Assembly: GCF_015163655.1 (NCBI RefSeq)
Contig: NZ_JADEUF010000020.1
Coordinates: 1-45,425, forward strand
Direction: 5' to 3'
DNA length: 45,425 nt
DNA from: Xenorhabdus griffiniae
GTDB taxonomy: Bacteria; Pseudomonadota; Gammaproteobacteria; Enterobacterales; Enterobacteriaceae
This document shows, in pieces, positions 1 through 13,901 of the stretch; position 1 is the first letter of the stretch; each line of letters begins with the position of its first letter. The position numbers and the translations under genes are program-made. The notes beneath the pieces were generated by a model. It had not been told where the DNA came from and ran no database searches. It saw nothing but the letters and a program-made list of their open reading frames with translations.

Positions 1-231
1 AGATAGAAATATTGGCATTTATAATTCAATTCCAGACTATTCAAACACCAAAAAAGAAAACTTCATTAATATGTAAATATTATTAAGCAATAAGTCAGAT
101 AAGTATTAGAATTTAAAATAAAAATAATGATATATTCTTTAACAAAAATCGCATTTTATTTTATTTAATATTTATTCAACATTTAGATAAATATCTGTAA
201 CAATTTTCCTTTTTTATATAAATCTTGCAAT

Positions 232-247
232 TGCGAGAGTGATCACG
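232..247 (+). promoter_or_regulatory. Putative CRP-binding site and class II promoter of sdaC
   Basis: TGCGA-N6-TCACG differs by one base in each half from the CRP consensus TGTGA-N6-TCACA. Its centre (239.5) lies 41.5 bases upstream of position 281, which is where transcription would start if TATATT at 269-274 is the -10 box. That is the classic class II CRP activator geometry. Catabolite control of sdaC is known in E. coli. The site itself is inferred from sequence only. Confidence 0.5.
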
Positions 248-390
248 GTACATTTCACTGAAAATAACTATATTTCCCCTACCAAAAGTCAGGGGTTAAG
301 TTTTTTTAGATTTAGACAAAGCTGATGAGTTGAAGATCCTTTGTTTTAAATGAACATATTTCAGGCAACTTATTATTCATATAAAAATCC

Positions 391-419
391 AACTCGTGCA
401 TTTAATTAATGTACGGGTT
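391..419 (+). promoter_or_regulatory. Leader RNA hairpin upstream of sdaC
   Basis: Bases 391-402 pair with 408-419 in a 12-base-pair stem with a 5-base loop (403-407). Two of the pairs are G-U (394/416 and 398/412), so the stem is complete only in the plus-strand RNA. That is the sdaC transcript if it starts near 281. The sequence after it is T-rich but interrupted (TAGTAG then five T), so it could be a weak attenuator or a stability element. Function is unknown. Confidence 0.4.
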
Positions 420-465
420 TAGTAGTTTTTAAATTTTACTTTACCGCGTTATTTCGGAGATACTT

Positions 466-1773
466 ATGGACACATCTCAAGCAGGTTCGATAGCATCCTC
501 TGCTTCCAGCAAAAGCAATCACACTACCTGGCGTAAATCAGACACAGTATGGATGCTGGGATTATATGGCACAGCGATCGGTGCCGGTGTTTTATTTCTT
601 CCCATCAATGCCGGTATTGGTGGTTTAATTCCACTCATTATCATGGCAATTCTTGCTCTTCCCATGACATTTTTTGCGCATCGTGGAATGTGCCGTTTTG
701 TTTTATCTGGTAAAAGCAGTGGTGATGATATCACCGGCGTGGTAGAAGAACATTTTGGTAAAGTTGCAGGCTTTCTGATCACCGTCCTCTATTTTTTTGC
801 TATTTATCCTATTCTGCTCGTATACAGTGTTGCACTAACCAATACGGTAGAGAGCTTTCTTGTGCATCAGCTACAGATAGATGCTCCGCCACGTGCATTG
901 CTGGCACTAGTATTGCTCCTGGGGGTGATGAGCATCATCCGTTTCGGCGAGAAAGCCATCGTTAAGGCCATGAGTGTCTTAGTATTCCCATTCGTCACCG
1001 TTTTGATGCTATTAGCCTTGTACTTAATTCCTCACTGGAACACTACCATTTTTGATAACCTGTTGCAGGACAGTACCCTGTCTGCGACAAGCAATAATGG
1101 TCTGCTATTTACTCTGTGGCTGGCAATCCCTGTTATGGTTTTCTCTTTTAACCATTCCCCAATCATCTCAGCATTCGCAGTGGCAAAACGTGAAGAATAT
1201 GGTGAGCACGCAGAGAAAAAATGTTCCCGCATTCTGGCCTATGCCCATATCATGATGGTGCTGACAGTCATGTTCTTTGTTTTCAGTTGCGTACTGAGCT
1301 TGTCACCAGAAAATCTGGCAGAAGCAAAAGCACAGAACATCACTATTCTGTCCTACCTGGCTAACCACTTCCGTGTACCAACTATTGAGTATATTGCGCC
1401 ATTTATCGCTTTTATTGCTATAACCAAGTCTTTCCTTGGCCACTATCTGGGCGCTCGTGAAGGCTTTAACGGTATTGTGAACAAAGCAATGATGAACACG
1501 CGTGGTAAGACTGTTCAGCATAAAACGCTGAATCGAATCACTAGCCTCTTTATGCTCGTGAGTGCCTGGCTCGTCGCGACACTTAATCCAAGTATCCTGA
1601 ACATTATTGAATCACTGGGTGGGCCAGTTATTGCGATGATCCTGTTTATCATGCCAATGTACGCAATCAAAAAAGTTCCAGCTATGCGCAAATATGCAGG
1701 TAAACCAAGCAATATTTTTGTTATTGTGACCGGTTCAATTGCTATCTCAGCGGCGATTTACTCCGTCATGTAA
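466..1773 (+). CDS. sdaC: Serine transporter SdaC (HAAAP family)
   Basis: This inner-membrane L-serine/proton symporter brings serine in, typically to feed serine deaminase. The 435-residue protein matches E. coli SdaC almost end to end. It has a hydrophilic N-terminus of about 25 residues, the family block WMLGLYGTAIGAGVLFLPIN near residues 29-48, and about eleven hydrophobic segments. FNHSPIISAFAVAKREEYG, near residues 228-246, is also strongly conserved. CGGAG seven bases before the ATG supports the start. No serine deaminase gene (sdaB), its usual neighbour in E. coli, follows here. The gene ends 43 bases before a strong terminator. TdcC is a related alternative, but the N-terminal block favours SdaC. 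Confidence 0.93.
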   Translation: MDTSQAGSIASSASSKSNHTTWRKSDTVWMLGLYGTAIGAGVLFLPINAGIGGLIPLIIMAILALPMTFFAHRGMCRFVLSGKSSGDDITGVVEEHFGKVAGFLITVLYFFAIYPILLVYSVALTNTVESFLVHQLQIDAPPRALLALVLLLGVMSIIRFGEKAIVKAMSVLVFPFVTVLMLLALYLIPHWNTTIFDNLLQDSTLSATSNNGLLFTLWLAIPVMVFSFNHSPIISAFAVAKREEYGEHAEKKCSRILAYAHIMMVLTVMFFVFSCVLSLSPENLAEAKAQNITILSYLANHFRVPTIEYIAPFIAFIAITKSFLGHYLGAREGFNGIVNKAMMNTRGKTVQHKTLNRITSLFMLVSAWLVATLNPSILNIIESLGGPVIAMILFIMPMYAIKKVPAMRKYAGKPSNIFVIVTGSIAISAAIYSVM

Positions 1774-1816
1774 TCAAAATCCATGCGCTGCTTTTTTCAA
1801 CAGCAGCACCTAAAAA

Positions 1817-1855
1817 AATGCCAGTCATCAAAAGAAAGATCGACTGGCATTTTTT
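1817..1855 (+). terminator. Rho-independent terminator of sdaC
   Basis: An 11-bp stem (1817-1826 with flanking A, pairing with 1842-1852) built on ATGCCAGTC/GACTGGCAT is followed by a run of T. It lies 44 bases after the sdaC stop codon. The A-rich left flank means it may also act for dacC on the other strand. Confidence 0.8.
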
Positions 1856-1859
1856 CATT

Positions 1860-1964
1860 TATACGCATTAAACTTCAAGTTGCAATTTACAACACGCTAT
1901 GAAACCTGATCTCTCCCCGCAAAGCGGGGAGAGATCACACGCATCTTGAAGTGAGATTGGTATA
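1860..1964 (-). repeat. 105-bp palindromic interspersed repeat, copy 1
   Basis: One end is TATACGCATTAAACTTCAAG and the other is the reverse complement of TATACCAATC-type sequence. The centre is a GC-rich hairpin (CTCTCCCCGC-AAA-GCGGGGAGAG). It lies between the convergent sdaC and dacC genes. The same family recurs about ten times in this window, always between genes. Confidence 0.9.
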
Positions 1965-1982
1965 GATATTAATCGGCACAGG

Positions 1983-3191
1983 TTAACCAAAGATTGAGTT
2001 AAACCAGCCACTAACTGTTTTTACAACGAAATCCCACATACGTCCGAAGAAGCCACTTTCTGCCACGGCTTCTTTAACGACCAGAGGGCGCTGGTCAATA
2101 ATTTTATCATTCAGCAGGAAATTCACCGTACCCACTACTTGGTTCTGTGCTAATGGCGCCTCAAGAGAAGCATTATCCAGAGTAAAGCTCGCTTTCAAAT
2201 TCCCTACTTGTCCACGAGGAACTACCACGGAAGCATCTTTTTCCACGCCCAATGCGACTTCTGGACGAGTTCCATACCAGACTTTCTCCGTCACCAAGGT
2301 ATCACTGGCCTTCAACGGTGTCGCCGATTCATAAAAACGAAATCCCCATGACAAAAGTTTTTCACTGTCAGAAAAACGTACGCGATCACTCGGCGCACCC
2401 AATACCACCGAAATCAAACGCATTGGTCCTTCAGTTGCCGACGCAACAAGATTATAGCCAGCGCCACTGGTGTGTCCGGTTTTGATACCATCCACATTCA
2501 TGTTTTTATTCCACAACAGACGATTGCGATTAGGCTGGCGGATATTGTTAAAAGTGAACACTTTTTCTTTATTCAGGGCGTATTCTTCCGGCACATCACG
2601 GATCATGGCCTGACTTAAAAGTGCCATATCATAGGCTGTACTATACTGCCCTGCTGCATCCAGGCCATGCACTGTTTTGAAATGGGTGTTCGTCAACTTT
2701 AGTGTTTCTGAGTATTTATTCATCAAATCAACGAAAGCATCCTGACTGCCTGCAACATAATCTGCAAGTGCAATACTGGCGTCATTGCCGGATTGGATAA
2801 CAACACCGCGGTTCAGATCAATCACCTTAACCCTGTCACCCGGTTTCAGAAACATAAGCGATGAACCCTTAAGTATTGGATTCCCTGTAGCCCAGGCATC
2901 TTTACCAACCGTTACCTTATCTTCCGTGGTAATTTTTCCTGACTTGAGCGCCTGCCCGACAACATAACTGGTCATTATCTTCGTCAAGCTGGCAGGATCT
3001 AACCGCTCATCCGCATTATTTGAGGCCAGAATTTTTCCACTGGCATAATCTATCAACACATAGGCTTTTGCATCAATTTCGGGCGCTGCGGGTTGTTCCA
3101 TTGCATATACACTGATATTCGCCAACCAAAAAACACCCAAGCCAAAAGTAAAAAATTTCATTATCGATATCTGCTGTCTTTTTTTCATCAT
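1983..3191 (-). CDS. dacC: D-alanyl-D-alanine carboxypeptidase DacC (PBP6)
   Basis: This periplasmic penicillin-binding protein trims the terminal D-Ala from peptidoglycan pentapeptides. The three active-site motifs are present: SLTK at residues 68-71, SGN at 134-136 and KTG at 237-239. An N-terminal signal sequence with cleavage predicted after residue 30 (VYA) and a C-terminal amphipathic anchor ([17 protein letters not shown]) fit the class C low-molecular-mass PBPs. Wording such as [20 protein letters not shown] and the divergent gstB neighbour (as in E. coli) favour DacC over DacA, although KTGHT resembles DacA. AGGG before the tandem ATG codons supports this start; internal Met11 lacks a ribosome binding site. 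Confidence 0.92.
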   Translation of the reverse strand: MMKKRQQISIMKFFTFGLGVFWLANISVYAMEQPAAPEIDAKAYVLIDYASGKILASNNADERLDPASLTKIMTSYVVGQALKSGKITTEDKVTVGKDAWATGNPILKGSSLMFLKPGDRVKVIDLNRGVVIQSGNDASIALADYVAGSQDAFVDLMNKYSETLKLTNTHFKTVHGLDAAGQYSTAYDMALLSQAMIRDVPEEYALNKEKVFTFNNIRQPNRNRLLWNKNMNVDGIKTGHTSGAGYNLVASATEGPMRLISVVLGAPSDRVRFSDSEKLLSWGFRFYESATPLKASDTLVTEKVWYGTRPEVALGVEKDASVVVPRGQVGNLKASFTLDNASLEAPLAQNQVVGTVNFLLNDKIIDQRPLVVKEAVAESGFFGRMWDFVVKTVSGWFNSIFG

Positions 3192-3343
3192 CGCTCGCCC
3201 TTTTTCTCTGCTAAAACTCTATTAATATAGGATGTTATAAATGAAGACTCCAACCCAATAACGTAAAGATTTTTCTGTTATTCAATCAATTTTATTGTCA
3301 TATTATCAAGTATTAAAAGTGTACTGATCTTAAGGAGAAAATA

Positions 3344-3964
3344 ATGTTGACAATTTGGGGCCGTAAAAATTCATCAAACGTGAAAAAAGTGCTTTGGTGT
3401 CTGGAAGAGCTAAATGTGCCATATCAACAAATGGATGTTGGTGGCAAATTTGGCAAACTCAACGATCCTGAATACCTGCGTATGAATCCCAATGCAGTTA
3501 TTCCTTGTTTGCAAGAAGGCGATTTTATCTTATGGGAATCCAACGCGATTGTTCGCTATATTGCGGCGAAATTCGGCAAAGATACGCTTTACCCCGCCGA
3601 TCTTCAAGAAAGAGCCAGTGTTGAAAAATGGATGGATTGGGTTGGTTGCAACTTCTTCCCTCCGACTAAACAATTTATGATCAACTTTATCAGAACACCG
3701 GCAGATCAACGTGACCCTAAAATCATCAGCCAATTGTTAGCAGAGATTGAAAAATGGCTAAGAATTGTCGATGACACTCTAAGCACTCAGCAATACCTTT
3801 CCGGCAACAAATTTAGTATGGCTGATATTGCCCTGGCACCACTGGCTTATTTATGGCTAAACGTAGAAATAGAGCGTCCATCCCTGCCAAACTTAGAACG
3901 CTGGTATCAATTGCTGACCGAAAGACCAGCTTTCAGAAAAATTGTTATGATAGAAATAAGCTGA
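3344..3964 (+). CDS. gstB: Glutathione S-transferase GstB
   Basis: This is a cytosolic glutathione transferase of 206 residues, close to the 208 of E. coli GstB. The N-terminal thioredoxin-like domain (about 1-80) carries WGRKNSSNVKKVLWCLEEL and the glutathione-binding ESNAIVRYIA segment near residues 65-74. The helical C-terminal domain contains FSMADIALAPLAY near 158-170. The family is known to conjugate or dehalogenate small electrophiles such as bromoacetate. A strong AAGGAG precedes the ATG. The gene is divergent from dacC, the same arrangement as in E. coli, and convergent with yeeZ with only 19 bases between the two stop codons. Confidence 0.9.
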   Translation: MLTIWGRKNSSNVKKVLWCLEELNVPYQQMDVGGKFGKLNDPEYLRMNPNAVIPCLQEGDFILWESNAIVRYIAAKFGKDTLYPADLQERASVEKWMDWVGCNFFPPTKQFMINFIRTPADQRDPKIISQLLAEIEKWLRIVDDTLSTQQYLSGNKFSMADIALAPLAYLWLNVEIERPSLPNLERWYQLLTERPAFRKIVMIEIS

Positions 3965-3983
3965 GGTTTTACCTGGTATTTCA

Positions 3984-4823
3984 TTAACTCATTGGCATTC
4001 TGCCGGGATCTGGAAACTGATACTCAAACCCTAGTTCCCGACAGATGCGGCTACCATCAACGATTTTCTCTGCCTTACTTTCGATTTCTGCGTTTTCTGA
4101 CTGTAAAAATTCTGGCGGCGTCAGATCGAGCTGGCGACTGGCTGACTGATAAAACTCGGCTCTTTTTGGGTGTATTGGTGCACACAAATTAAAAAGATGC
4201 CCGCCTTGTGGTTGTTGAATAAGAAGCTTAATGGCAGAAATAGCATCGTCTTGATGTACCAAATTGACCGCACTTTCTCCTCCACTGAGTGCCTTCCTTC
4301 CAGCGAGAAAACGCCCTGCATGACGCCCATTGCCCACCAGTCCGGCAAGGCGCAAGATATCGACCGATGTATTAGGTAATTGATGCAGCCAGTTTTCCAA
4401 TTCAACCAGTGCCTTGGCTGACTCGGTTTCAGGGGACACAGCCTCATCTTCATTGAGATAACCCACAGATGAACCATAAACTGAAGTAGAACTGGTGAAA
4501 ATAATCCGTGGAACTGAATACGAAAGTGCAGTATCAACAACCAGTTGTACTGCTTTTACATATTCCTTCCCGCCACCAGCAACACCACTAACAGGCAATG
4601 TCAAAACCAGCACATCAACAGACATCAGCTGATCAAGATCATCTGCATCGCAAACAAGCTGAGGCTCCAAATTTAGTTGGTAACAATCTATTCCACACAT
4701 ACACGCCGCTTCAACACCATCTGGTGTTGTTTTGCTACCAACTACCTGCATTCCCTCGCTTTGTAGTGCTTGTGCCAATGGCATTCCTAACCACCCTAAT
4801 CCAATAATGGAAACTTTTCTCAC
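3984..4823 (-). CDS. yeeZ: NAD(P)-binding epimerase-like protein YeeZ
   Basis: A 279-residue protein of the extended short-chain dehydrogenase/epimerase fold, clearly orthologous to E. coli YeeZ. The nucleotide-binding loop GLGWLG lies at residues 8-13 and a TSSTSVYG block at about 110-117 matches the family's conserved strand and catalytic Tyr region. VDILRLAGLVG and GSRICRELGFEYQFPDP near the C-terminus are also shared. The enzyme's substrate is not known to me. As in enteric bacteria, it sits just upstream of, and divergent from, the his operon. There is no sign of damage. Confidence 0.85.
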   Translation of the reverse strand: MRKVSIIGLGWLGMPLAQALQSEGMQVVGSKTTPDGVEAACMCGIDCYQLNLEPQLVCDADDLDQLMSVDVLVLTLPVSGVAGGGKEYVKAVQLVVDTALSYSVPRIIFTSSTSVYGSSVGYLNEDEAVSPETESAKALVELENWLHQLPNTSVDILRLAGLVGNGRHAGRFLAGRKALSGGESAVNLVHQDDAISAIKLLIQQPQGGHLFNLCAPIHPKRAEFYQSASRQLDLTPPEFLQSENAEIESKAEKIVDGSRICRELGFEYQFPDPGRMPMS

Positions 4824-5120
4824 CCTACCCTCCCAAAAGCAATGCCATTTTGATTTTTAGGCTATTACATAACCACGGCTAACATTACTCATATATTCGT
4901 TTAATAGCAACAAAACACATTTTTATTTAAAAACAATTAGTTATTAAGAAATAAACATCTCCTTTAAAATAAAGTTTGCTTTTTATACACAAGATCGTAT
5001 AGGTTAAACAACAAGCAACCAATCCTTAGTCACAAACATAACGTTACGTACCGCCATTATTCAGTACAGCATATTTTTGCATAAAACTTTTTTTGTAAGA
5101 AAAATAGAGAATTCGCATAT
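4824..5120. promoter_or_regulatory. yeeZ/his divergent intergenic region
   Basis: This 297-base AT-rich spacer must hold the his promoter. One candidate is TTGCTT (4976-4981) with TATAGG (4998-5003), separated by 16 bases. Another is TTGCAT near 5078 with a poor -10. I cannot choose between them from sequence. No open reading frame of interest is present. Confidence 0.3.
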
Positions 5121-5168
5121 ATGAACCGTATTCAGTTTAACCATCATCATCACCATCATCCTGACTAG
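5121..5168 (+). CDS. hisL: his operon leader peptide HisL
   Basis: This 15-residue leader peptide, MNRIQFNHHHHHHPD, ends in TAG. Six consecutive His codons (CAT or CAC) make the ribosome pause when charged tRNA-His is scarce, which controls the attenuator immediately downstream. E. coli HisL has seven His residues in a row, and the flanking residues are otherwise similar. The gene lies 148 bases before hisG, with the terminator hairpin between them. The ribosome binding site is weak (AGAGAA). Confidence 0.93.
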   Translation: MNRIQFNHHHHHHPD

Positions 5169-5262
5169 TCTTTCAGGCTGCTGTGTGCTGGAAGACATTT
5201 GACCCGTCTTCCGGTGGTGCGAATACGATAAAAACCCTCGGAAGATTTTCCGGGGGTTTTTT
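5169..5262 (+). promoter_or_regulatory. his operon attenuator
   Basis: After hisL there is a hairpin GGAAGAC (5190-5196) pairing with GTCTTCC (5206-5212). Then comes a strong terminator in which AAAACCCTCGGAA (5231-5243) pairs with TTCCGGGGGTTTT (5248-5260) and a T run follows. The GGAAGAC/GTCTTCC segments can take part in the alternative structures known from enteric his leaders. Stalling at the His codons would favour the antiterminated form and let transcription run into hisG. Confidence 0.88.
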
Positions 5263-5315
5263 GTTTCTGCTTTTTAGGAATTAATGACTAACTGAATCTT
5301 GAGATAGGACAAAAC

Positions 5316-6215
5316 ATGCTAGATAAAACACGCTTACGTATCGCCATTCAAAAATCAGGCCGTCTGAGTGATGACTCCAGAGCATTGCTGGCGAGTTGCG
5401 GCATCAAAATTAACTTACAGCAACAGCGCCTGATCGCATTTGCTGAAAATATGCCTATCGACATTCTACGTGTCCGTGATGATGATATTCCGGGCCTCGT
5501 GATGGATGGAGTTGTCGATCTGGGCATTATTGGGGCAAACGTGCTTGAAGAAGAGCTACTGACTCGCCAGGCACAAGGAGAAGATCCTCGCTATCTGATA
5601 TTACGCCGCCTCGATTTTGGCGATTGCCGGCTTTCCCTGGCAATGCCTTTCGATTGCGATTATGCCAACGTGGAATGCCTGCAAAATGCCCGGATCGCAA
5701 CCTCTTACCCACACTTATTGAAACGTTATTTAGACCAAAAAGGCATTTTCTTTAAACCTTGTCTTCTCAATGGTTCAGTCGAAGTTGCCCCCCGAGCAGG
5801 GCTTGCAGACGCTATCTGTGATTTAGTTTCCACAGGTGCTACGTTGGAAGCCAATGGCTTACGGGAAGTTGAAGTTATTTATCGGTCAAAAGCCTGTTTG
5901 ATCCAACGTGACGGAGAGATATCAGAAGCCAAACAGCAGCTTATTGACAAACTGATGCTCCGTATCCAAGGCGTCATTCAGGCACGAGAATCCAAATACA
6001 TCATGCTACATGCCCCCAACGATAAGCTGGAAGAGATTATCTCCCTGCTGCCAGGTGCAGAACGTCCCACGATCTTGCCGCTGGCAGGTGCCCAAAATCG
6101 CGTAGCCATGCATATGGTCAGTAGTGAAACCCTGTTCTGGGAAACGATGGAGAAACTCAAGGCATTAGGTGCCAGTTCTATTCTGGTGCTGCCAATTGAA
6201 AAAATGATGGAGTAA
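5316..6215 (+). CDS. hisG: ATP phosphoribosyltransferase HisG (long form)
   Basis: HisG catalyses the first, committed step of histidine synthesis, joining ATP and PRPP to give phosphoribosyl-ATP, and is feedback inhibited by histidine. At 299 residues it is the long homohexameric form, with a C-terminal regulatory domain (about 225-299) that binds histidine; no HisZ is needed. The N-terminus [15 protein letters not shown] and the PRPP-loop region [14 protein letters not shown] (about residues 169-182) match the family. AGGA before the ATG supports the start. It is the first structural gene of the operon, and hisD begins 5 bases after its stop codon. Confidence 0.97.
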   Translation: MLDKTRLRIAIQKSGRLSDDSRALLASCGIKINLQQQRLIAFAENMPIDILRVRDDDIPGLVMDGVVDLGIIGANVLEEELLTRQAQGEDPRYLILRRLDFGDCRLSLAMPFDCDYANVECLQNARIATSYPHLLKRYLDQKGIFFKPCLLNGSVEVAPRAGLADAICDLVSTGATLEANGLREVEVIYRSKACLIQRDGEISEAKQQLIDKLMLRIQGVIQARESKYIMLHAPNDKLEEIISLLPGAERPTILPLAGAQNRVAMHMVSSETLFWETMEKLKALGASSILVLPIEKMME

Positions 6216-6220
6216 CTTTG

Positions 6221-7531
6221 ATGAACACTAATTTTAAAACCATCATTCGCTGGCAAGCATGTACGCCAGAACAACAAAAAATATTGCTAACCCGTCCGGC
6301 TATTGCCGCATCCGACGATATTGCCGATACAGTGAAACAGATTTTGGCAACCGTGAAAACACGAGGCGACCAGGCATTACAAGAGCTTAGCCAACGCTTC
6401 GACAAAACCATTGTTGAAACCATCCGAATTTCTGCCAACGAAGTGAATGCAGCCGCCGCTCGTCTGCCCCCAGAAATTAAGCAAGCTATGCAACAGGCTA
6501 TGAACAATATCCGGCAATTCCACGAAGCACAAAAACCGGCAGAAATTGACGTCGAAACATTGCCCGGAGTTCGCTGCCAACAAGTTACACGCCCAATAGA
6601 TTCGGTTGGACTCTATATTCCTGGCGGATCTGCTCCCCTGCCCTCAACGGTATTAATGTTAGGTACGCCCGCCAACATTGCAGGTTGCCGTAAAGTTATC
6701 TTGTGTTCTCCTCCCCCTATTGCCGATGAAATACTCTATGCTGCGCAACTATGTGGGATCAGCGAAATATTTCAAATCGGTGGTGCTCAGGCGATTGCCG
6801 CAATGGCATTCGGAACAGAATCCGTTGCCAAAGTAGACAAAATTTTTGGTCCCGGAAATGCGTGGGTAACAGAGGCCAAACGTCAGGTCAGTCAACAGAT
6901 TGACGGCGCGGCAATCGATATGCCCGCAGGCCCGTCCGAAGTATTGGTTATCGCTGACAGCGGAGCCAATCCCGTATTTACCGCAGCAGATCTACTTTCA
7001 CAGGCAGAACACGGCCCCGATTCCCAAGTGATATTGCTAACTCCCGATGAAAATTTAGCTAAAAAAGTTATCCATGAAATTGAAACCCAACTCATAGCCT
7101 TGCCACGCCAGCAGATCGCAATTCAAGCCTTGCAAGCCAGCCGGATAATTATTACGCAAGATCTCGACCAGTGCGTCGCAATCAGCAACCAATATGGTCC
7201 AGAACACTTGATCATCCAAACTCGTCAGCCTGAACAACTGGTTGAGCAGATTACAAACGCCGGTTCTATTTTTCTTGGCGACTGGTCACCTGAATCCGCC
7301 GGAGATTATGCTTCCGGCACCAATCACGTTCTGCCTACCTACGGCTATACTTCAACCTATTCCAGTCTCGGTCTGGCTGATTTCCTGAAAAGAATGACCG
7401 TCCAGCGGATCACGCCGCAAGGATTAAAAAAACTCGCCCCCACTATCGAAACACTGGCACAGGCCGAACAGCTTATCGCGCACAAAAATGCCGTTACATT
7501 ACGTATGGCAGTCTTGAATAATGCAGACTGA
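6221..7531 (+). CDS. hisD: Histidinol dehydrogenase HisD
   Basis: HisD oxidises histidinol to histidine in two NAD-dependent steps, the last reactions of the pathway. The 436-residue protein contains the family signature around [18 protein letters not shown] (about residues 227-244) and the zinc/active-site block [18 protein letters not shown] and [17 protein letters not shown] also match E. coli HisD. I place the start at the ATG at 6221, not the TTG at 6218: GGAG lies eight bases before it and the family begins at this point. It is probably coupled to hisG translation. Confidence 0.97.
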   Translation: MNTNFKTIIRWQACTPEQQKILLTRPAIAASDDIADTVKQILATVKTRGDQALQELSQRFDKTIVETIRISANEVNAAAARLPPEIKQAMQQAMNNIRQFHEAQKPAEIDVETLPGVRCQQVTRPIDSVGLYIPGGSAPLPSTVLMLGTPANIAGCRKVILCSPPPIADEILYAAQLCGISEIFQIGGAQAIAAMAFGTESVAKVDKIFGPGNAWVTEAKRQVSQQIDGAAIDMPAGPSEVLVIADSGANPVFTAADLLSQAEHGPDSQVILLTPDENLAKKVIHEIETQLIALPRQQIAIQALQASRIIITQDLDQCVAISNQYGPEHLIIQTRQPEQLVEQITNAGSIFLGDWSPESAGDYASGTNHVLPTYGYTSTYSSLGLADFLKRMTVQRITPQGLKKLAPTIETLAQAEQLIAHKNAVTLRMAVLNNAD

Positions 7532-7564
7532 GAACCACGGGGTTTGATAGCCATAAAAAATTAA

Positions 7565-9756
<2,192 letters not shown>

Positions 9757-9778
9757 GAAAGGTATAAAGGAAACTATG

Positions 9779-11862
<2,084 letters not shown>

Positions 11863-11869
<7 letters not shown>

Positions 11870-12498
11870 CAGAACGACAATTAACAACCCAGGAAATAGA
11901 GAAACTGGACTGGAAAAAAGTGGATAATCTGATGCCCGTCATTGTCCAACATGCCATCTCTGGAACCGTGTTAATGCTGGGATACATGGATCAGGAAGCG
12001 CTAAATGTAACGCTCAACTCTGGCAAAGTGACCTTTTTTTCCCGTACTAAGCAGCGATTATGGACAAAAGGCGAAAGCTCCGGCCATTTTCTGAATTTGG
12101 TTGGTATCTATCCCGACTGTGACAACGATACTTTGTTAGCCTTAGTAGAGCCTATTGGTCCCACCTGTCATACAGGCAGTGAAAGCTGTTTTGCGCCTGC
12201 ACAAACCGAATGGGGTTTTCTCTATGAATTGGAACAATTATTGGCAAGCCGAAAACATGCCTCGCCAGACAGTTCTTATACTGCTCGCTTATATGCCAGT
12301 GGCACAAAACGGATCGCCCAGAAAGTTGGCGAAGAAGGCGTCGAAACCGCGTTAGCCGCCACAGTCAATGATCGGGAAGAGCTGACCAACGAAGCCGCAG
12401 ATTTGCTCTATCATCTGCTGGTTTTACTTCAGGATCAAAAGCTCGACCTCAGTAGAATCATTCGTCAGTTGCGGCAACGGCACTCAGCCAAAGCATAA
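11863..12498 (+). CDS. hisI: Bifunctional phosphoribosyl-AMP cyclohydrolase / phosphoribosyl-ATP pyrophosphatase HisI (HisIE)
   Basis: This fusion enzyme catalyses the second and third pathway steps. The N-terminal cyclohydrolase domain (about 1-115) contains [30 protein letters not shown] and the metal-binding DCDNDTLL and GPTCHTG segments. The C-terminal MazG-like pyrophosphatase domain (about 120-211) contains [20 protein letters not shown] and [14 protein letters not shown]. The start overlaps hisF by 7 bases. This is the last gene of the operon, followed by a hairpin shared with the convergent yiaY gene. Confidence 0.97.
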
Positions 12499-12536
12499 TT
12501 TTCGATTGCAGGAATTGAGAGTTTTGAAAAATAGCA

Positions 12537-12569
12537 GCCACTTCACAATAAATACCTAAACGAAGTGGC
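12537..12569. terminator. Hairpin between convergent hisI and yiaY
   Basis: GCCACTTC (12537-12544) pairs with GAAGTGGC (12562-12569) across a 17-base loop. The run after the stem is T-rich only on the minus strand, so it looks a better terminator for yiaY than for the his operon. It may serve both weakly. Confidence 0.5.
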
Positions 12570-12582
12570 TTACTCTCTGGCG

Positions 12583-13734
12583 CTACATTGCTGCCTTAAA
12601 GATAGCAACGATTTCTTCATGTGATGCTTGAATCGGGTTAGTAAATCCACAGGCATCTTTCAACGCATTGGTCGCTAATGTTGGCAGATCTTCCTCTTTT
12701 ACGTTCAACTCAGCCAAACCAGACGGAATATTCACATCTTTTGCCAATTCACTGATTGCATGAATACAAGCTTCAGCACCTTGCGTATCGTTTAAAGCAC
12801 TAACTTCAACCCCCATAGCCGCCGCAATCTCTTTCAGGCGTGCAGCAGAAACTTTTGCATTGAATCTCTGTACATGTGGCAATAAAACCGCATTACAGAC
12901 ACCGTGAGGCAAATCATAAAACCCACCTAACTGATGTGCCATGGCGTGGACATATCCCAAAGAGGCATTATTGAACGCCATGCCAGCCAAAAACTGGGCA
13001 TAAGCCATGTTTTCACGCGCTTCCATGTCATTGCCATCTTCAACAGCACGACGCAAATAATTGCTAATCATTGTCACCGCTTTCAATGCGCAAGCATCAG
13101 TAATAGGATTTGCCGCTGTAGAAACATAAGCCTCAATAGCATGAGTCAACGCATCCATCCCCGTTGCGGCAGTCAATCCTTTTGGCATCCCTGCCATCAA
13201 TGCAGAATCATTGACTGACAAAATAGGCGTTACATTTTTATCTACAATTGCCATTTTGATATGACGTTCAACATCTGTAATGATACAGAAGCGTGTCATT
13301 TCAGAAGCTGTCCCTGCGGTAGTATTGATGGCAATCAAAGGTAACTGTGGTTTAGCTGAACGATCGACGCCTTCATAATCACGAATATCCCCGCCATTCG
13401 CTGCCACCAATGCAATACCTTTTGCACAGTCATGCGGTGAACCACCCCCCAAAGAGATCACACAATCACAGTTATGCTGGCGCAGAATTGCCAAACCTTC
13501 CCCAACATTAATCGTGGTTGGGTTTGGATTGGTTCCATCATAAATTGCACTTTTTATTCCAACATCTGCCAGTAAAGCCTGAACTGTTCCAACAACACCA
13601 ATCTCGTTTAACACGCGGTCAGTGACAATCAAAGCCTGCCTGTAGCCATAATTTTTTATTAATTCGACGGCTTCGGCCATGCATCCCATACCGATTTTAT
13701 TCACTGGCGGGATAAAGAAAGTTGATGCTGCCAT
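12583..13734 (-). CDS. yiaY: Iron-containing alcohol dehydrogenase YiaY
   Basis: This NAD-dependent group III (Fe-type) alcohol dehydrogenase is 383 residues long, the same as E. coli YiaY. The [11 protein letters not shown] nucleotide-binding block lies at about 96-106. The iron ligands fit Asp194, His198, His263 and His277, in DALTH, VHAMAH and LPHGVCN. The E. coli protein has been reported to act on L-threonine or small alcohols; the substrate here is unknown. I start it at the ATG at 13734 because AAGGAG lies seven bases upstream and MAASTFF matches the family. The upstream extension to 13851 has no support. It is divergent from yeaK. Confidence 0.9.
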   Translation of the reverse strand: MAASTFFIPPVNKIGMGCMAEAVELIKNYGYRQALIVTDRVLNEIGVVGTVQALLADVGIKSAIYDGTNPNPTTINVGEGLAILRQHNCDCVISLGGGSPHDCAKGIALVAANGGDIRDYEGVDRSAKPQLPLIAINTTAGTASEMTRFCIITDVERHIKMAIVDKNVTPILSVNDSALMAGMPKGLTAATGMDALTHAIEAYVSTAANPITDACALKAVTMISNYLRRAVEDGNDMEARENMAYAQFLAGMAFNNASLGYVHAMAHQLGGFYDLPHGVCNAVLLPHVQRFNAKVSAARLKEIAAAMGVEVSALNDTQGAEACIHAISELAKDVNIPSGLAELNVKEEDLPTLATNALKDACGFTNPIQASHEEIVAIFKAAM

Positions 13735-13901
13735 TTGAAACTCCTTAGGTTTTACTGAAGTATTCCAAACCTGAATGTAAAAAAATGGAATTACAATGTG
13801 ACACTTATCTATTTTCGTCATTTTGATCAAAATCAATAAATGGCGAAGCAAGCATGAAAGAAATAGGTATCATTTACTTTGAGTTTATGTAGGAGAATAT
13901 T

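Larger units (their letters stand above)
1..465. other. AT-rich intergenic leader region upstream of sdaC
   Basis: No convincing coding sequence is visible. The first 230 bases are very AT-rich. The second half holds the likely sdaC control signals: a CRP-like site (232-247), a possible -10 hexamer TATATT (269-274), a leader hairpin (391-419) and the ribosome binding site CGGAG (455-459). A gene ending upstream of the window cannot be excluded. Confidence 0.6.

Noticed and set aside
13735-13851. N-terminal extension of YiaY
   Set aside because: MAASTFF at 13734 matches the family and has AAGGAG upstream; the extension would cover the divergent promoter region.
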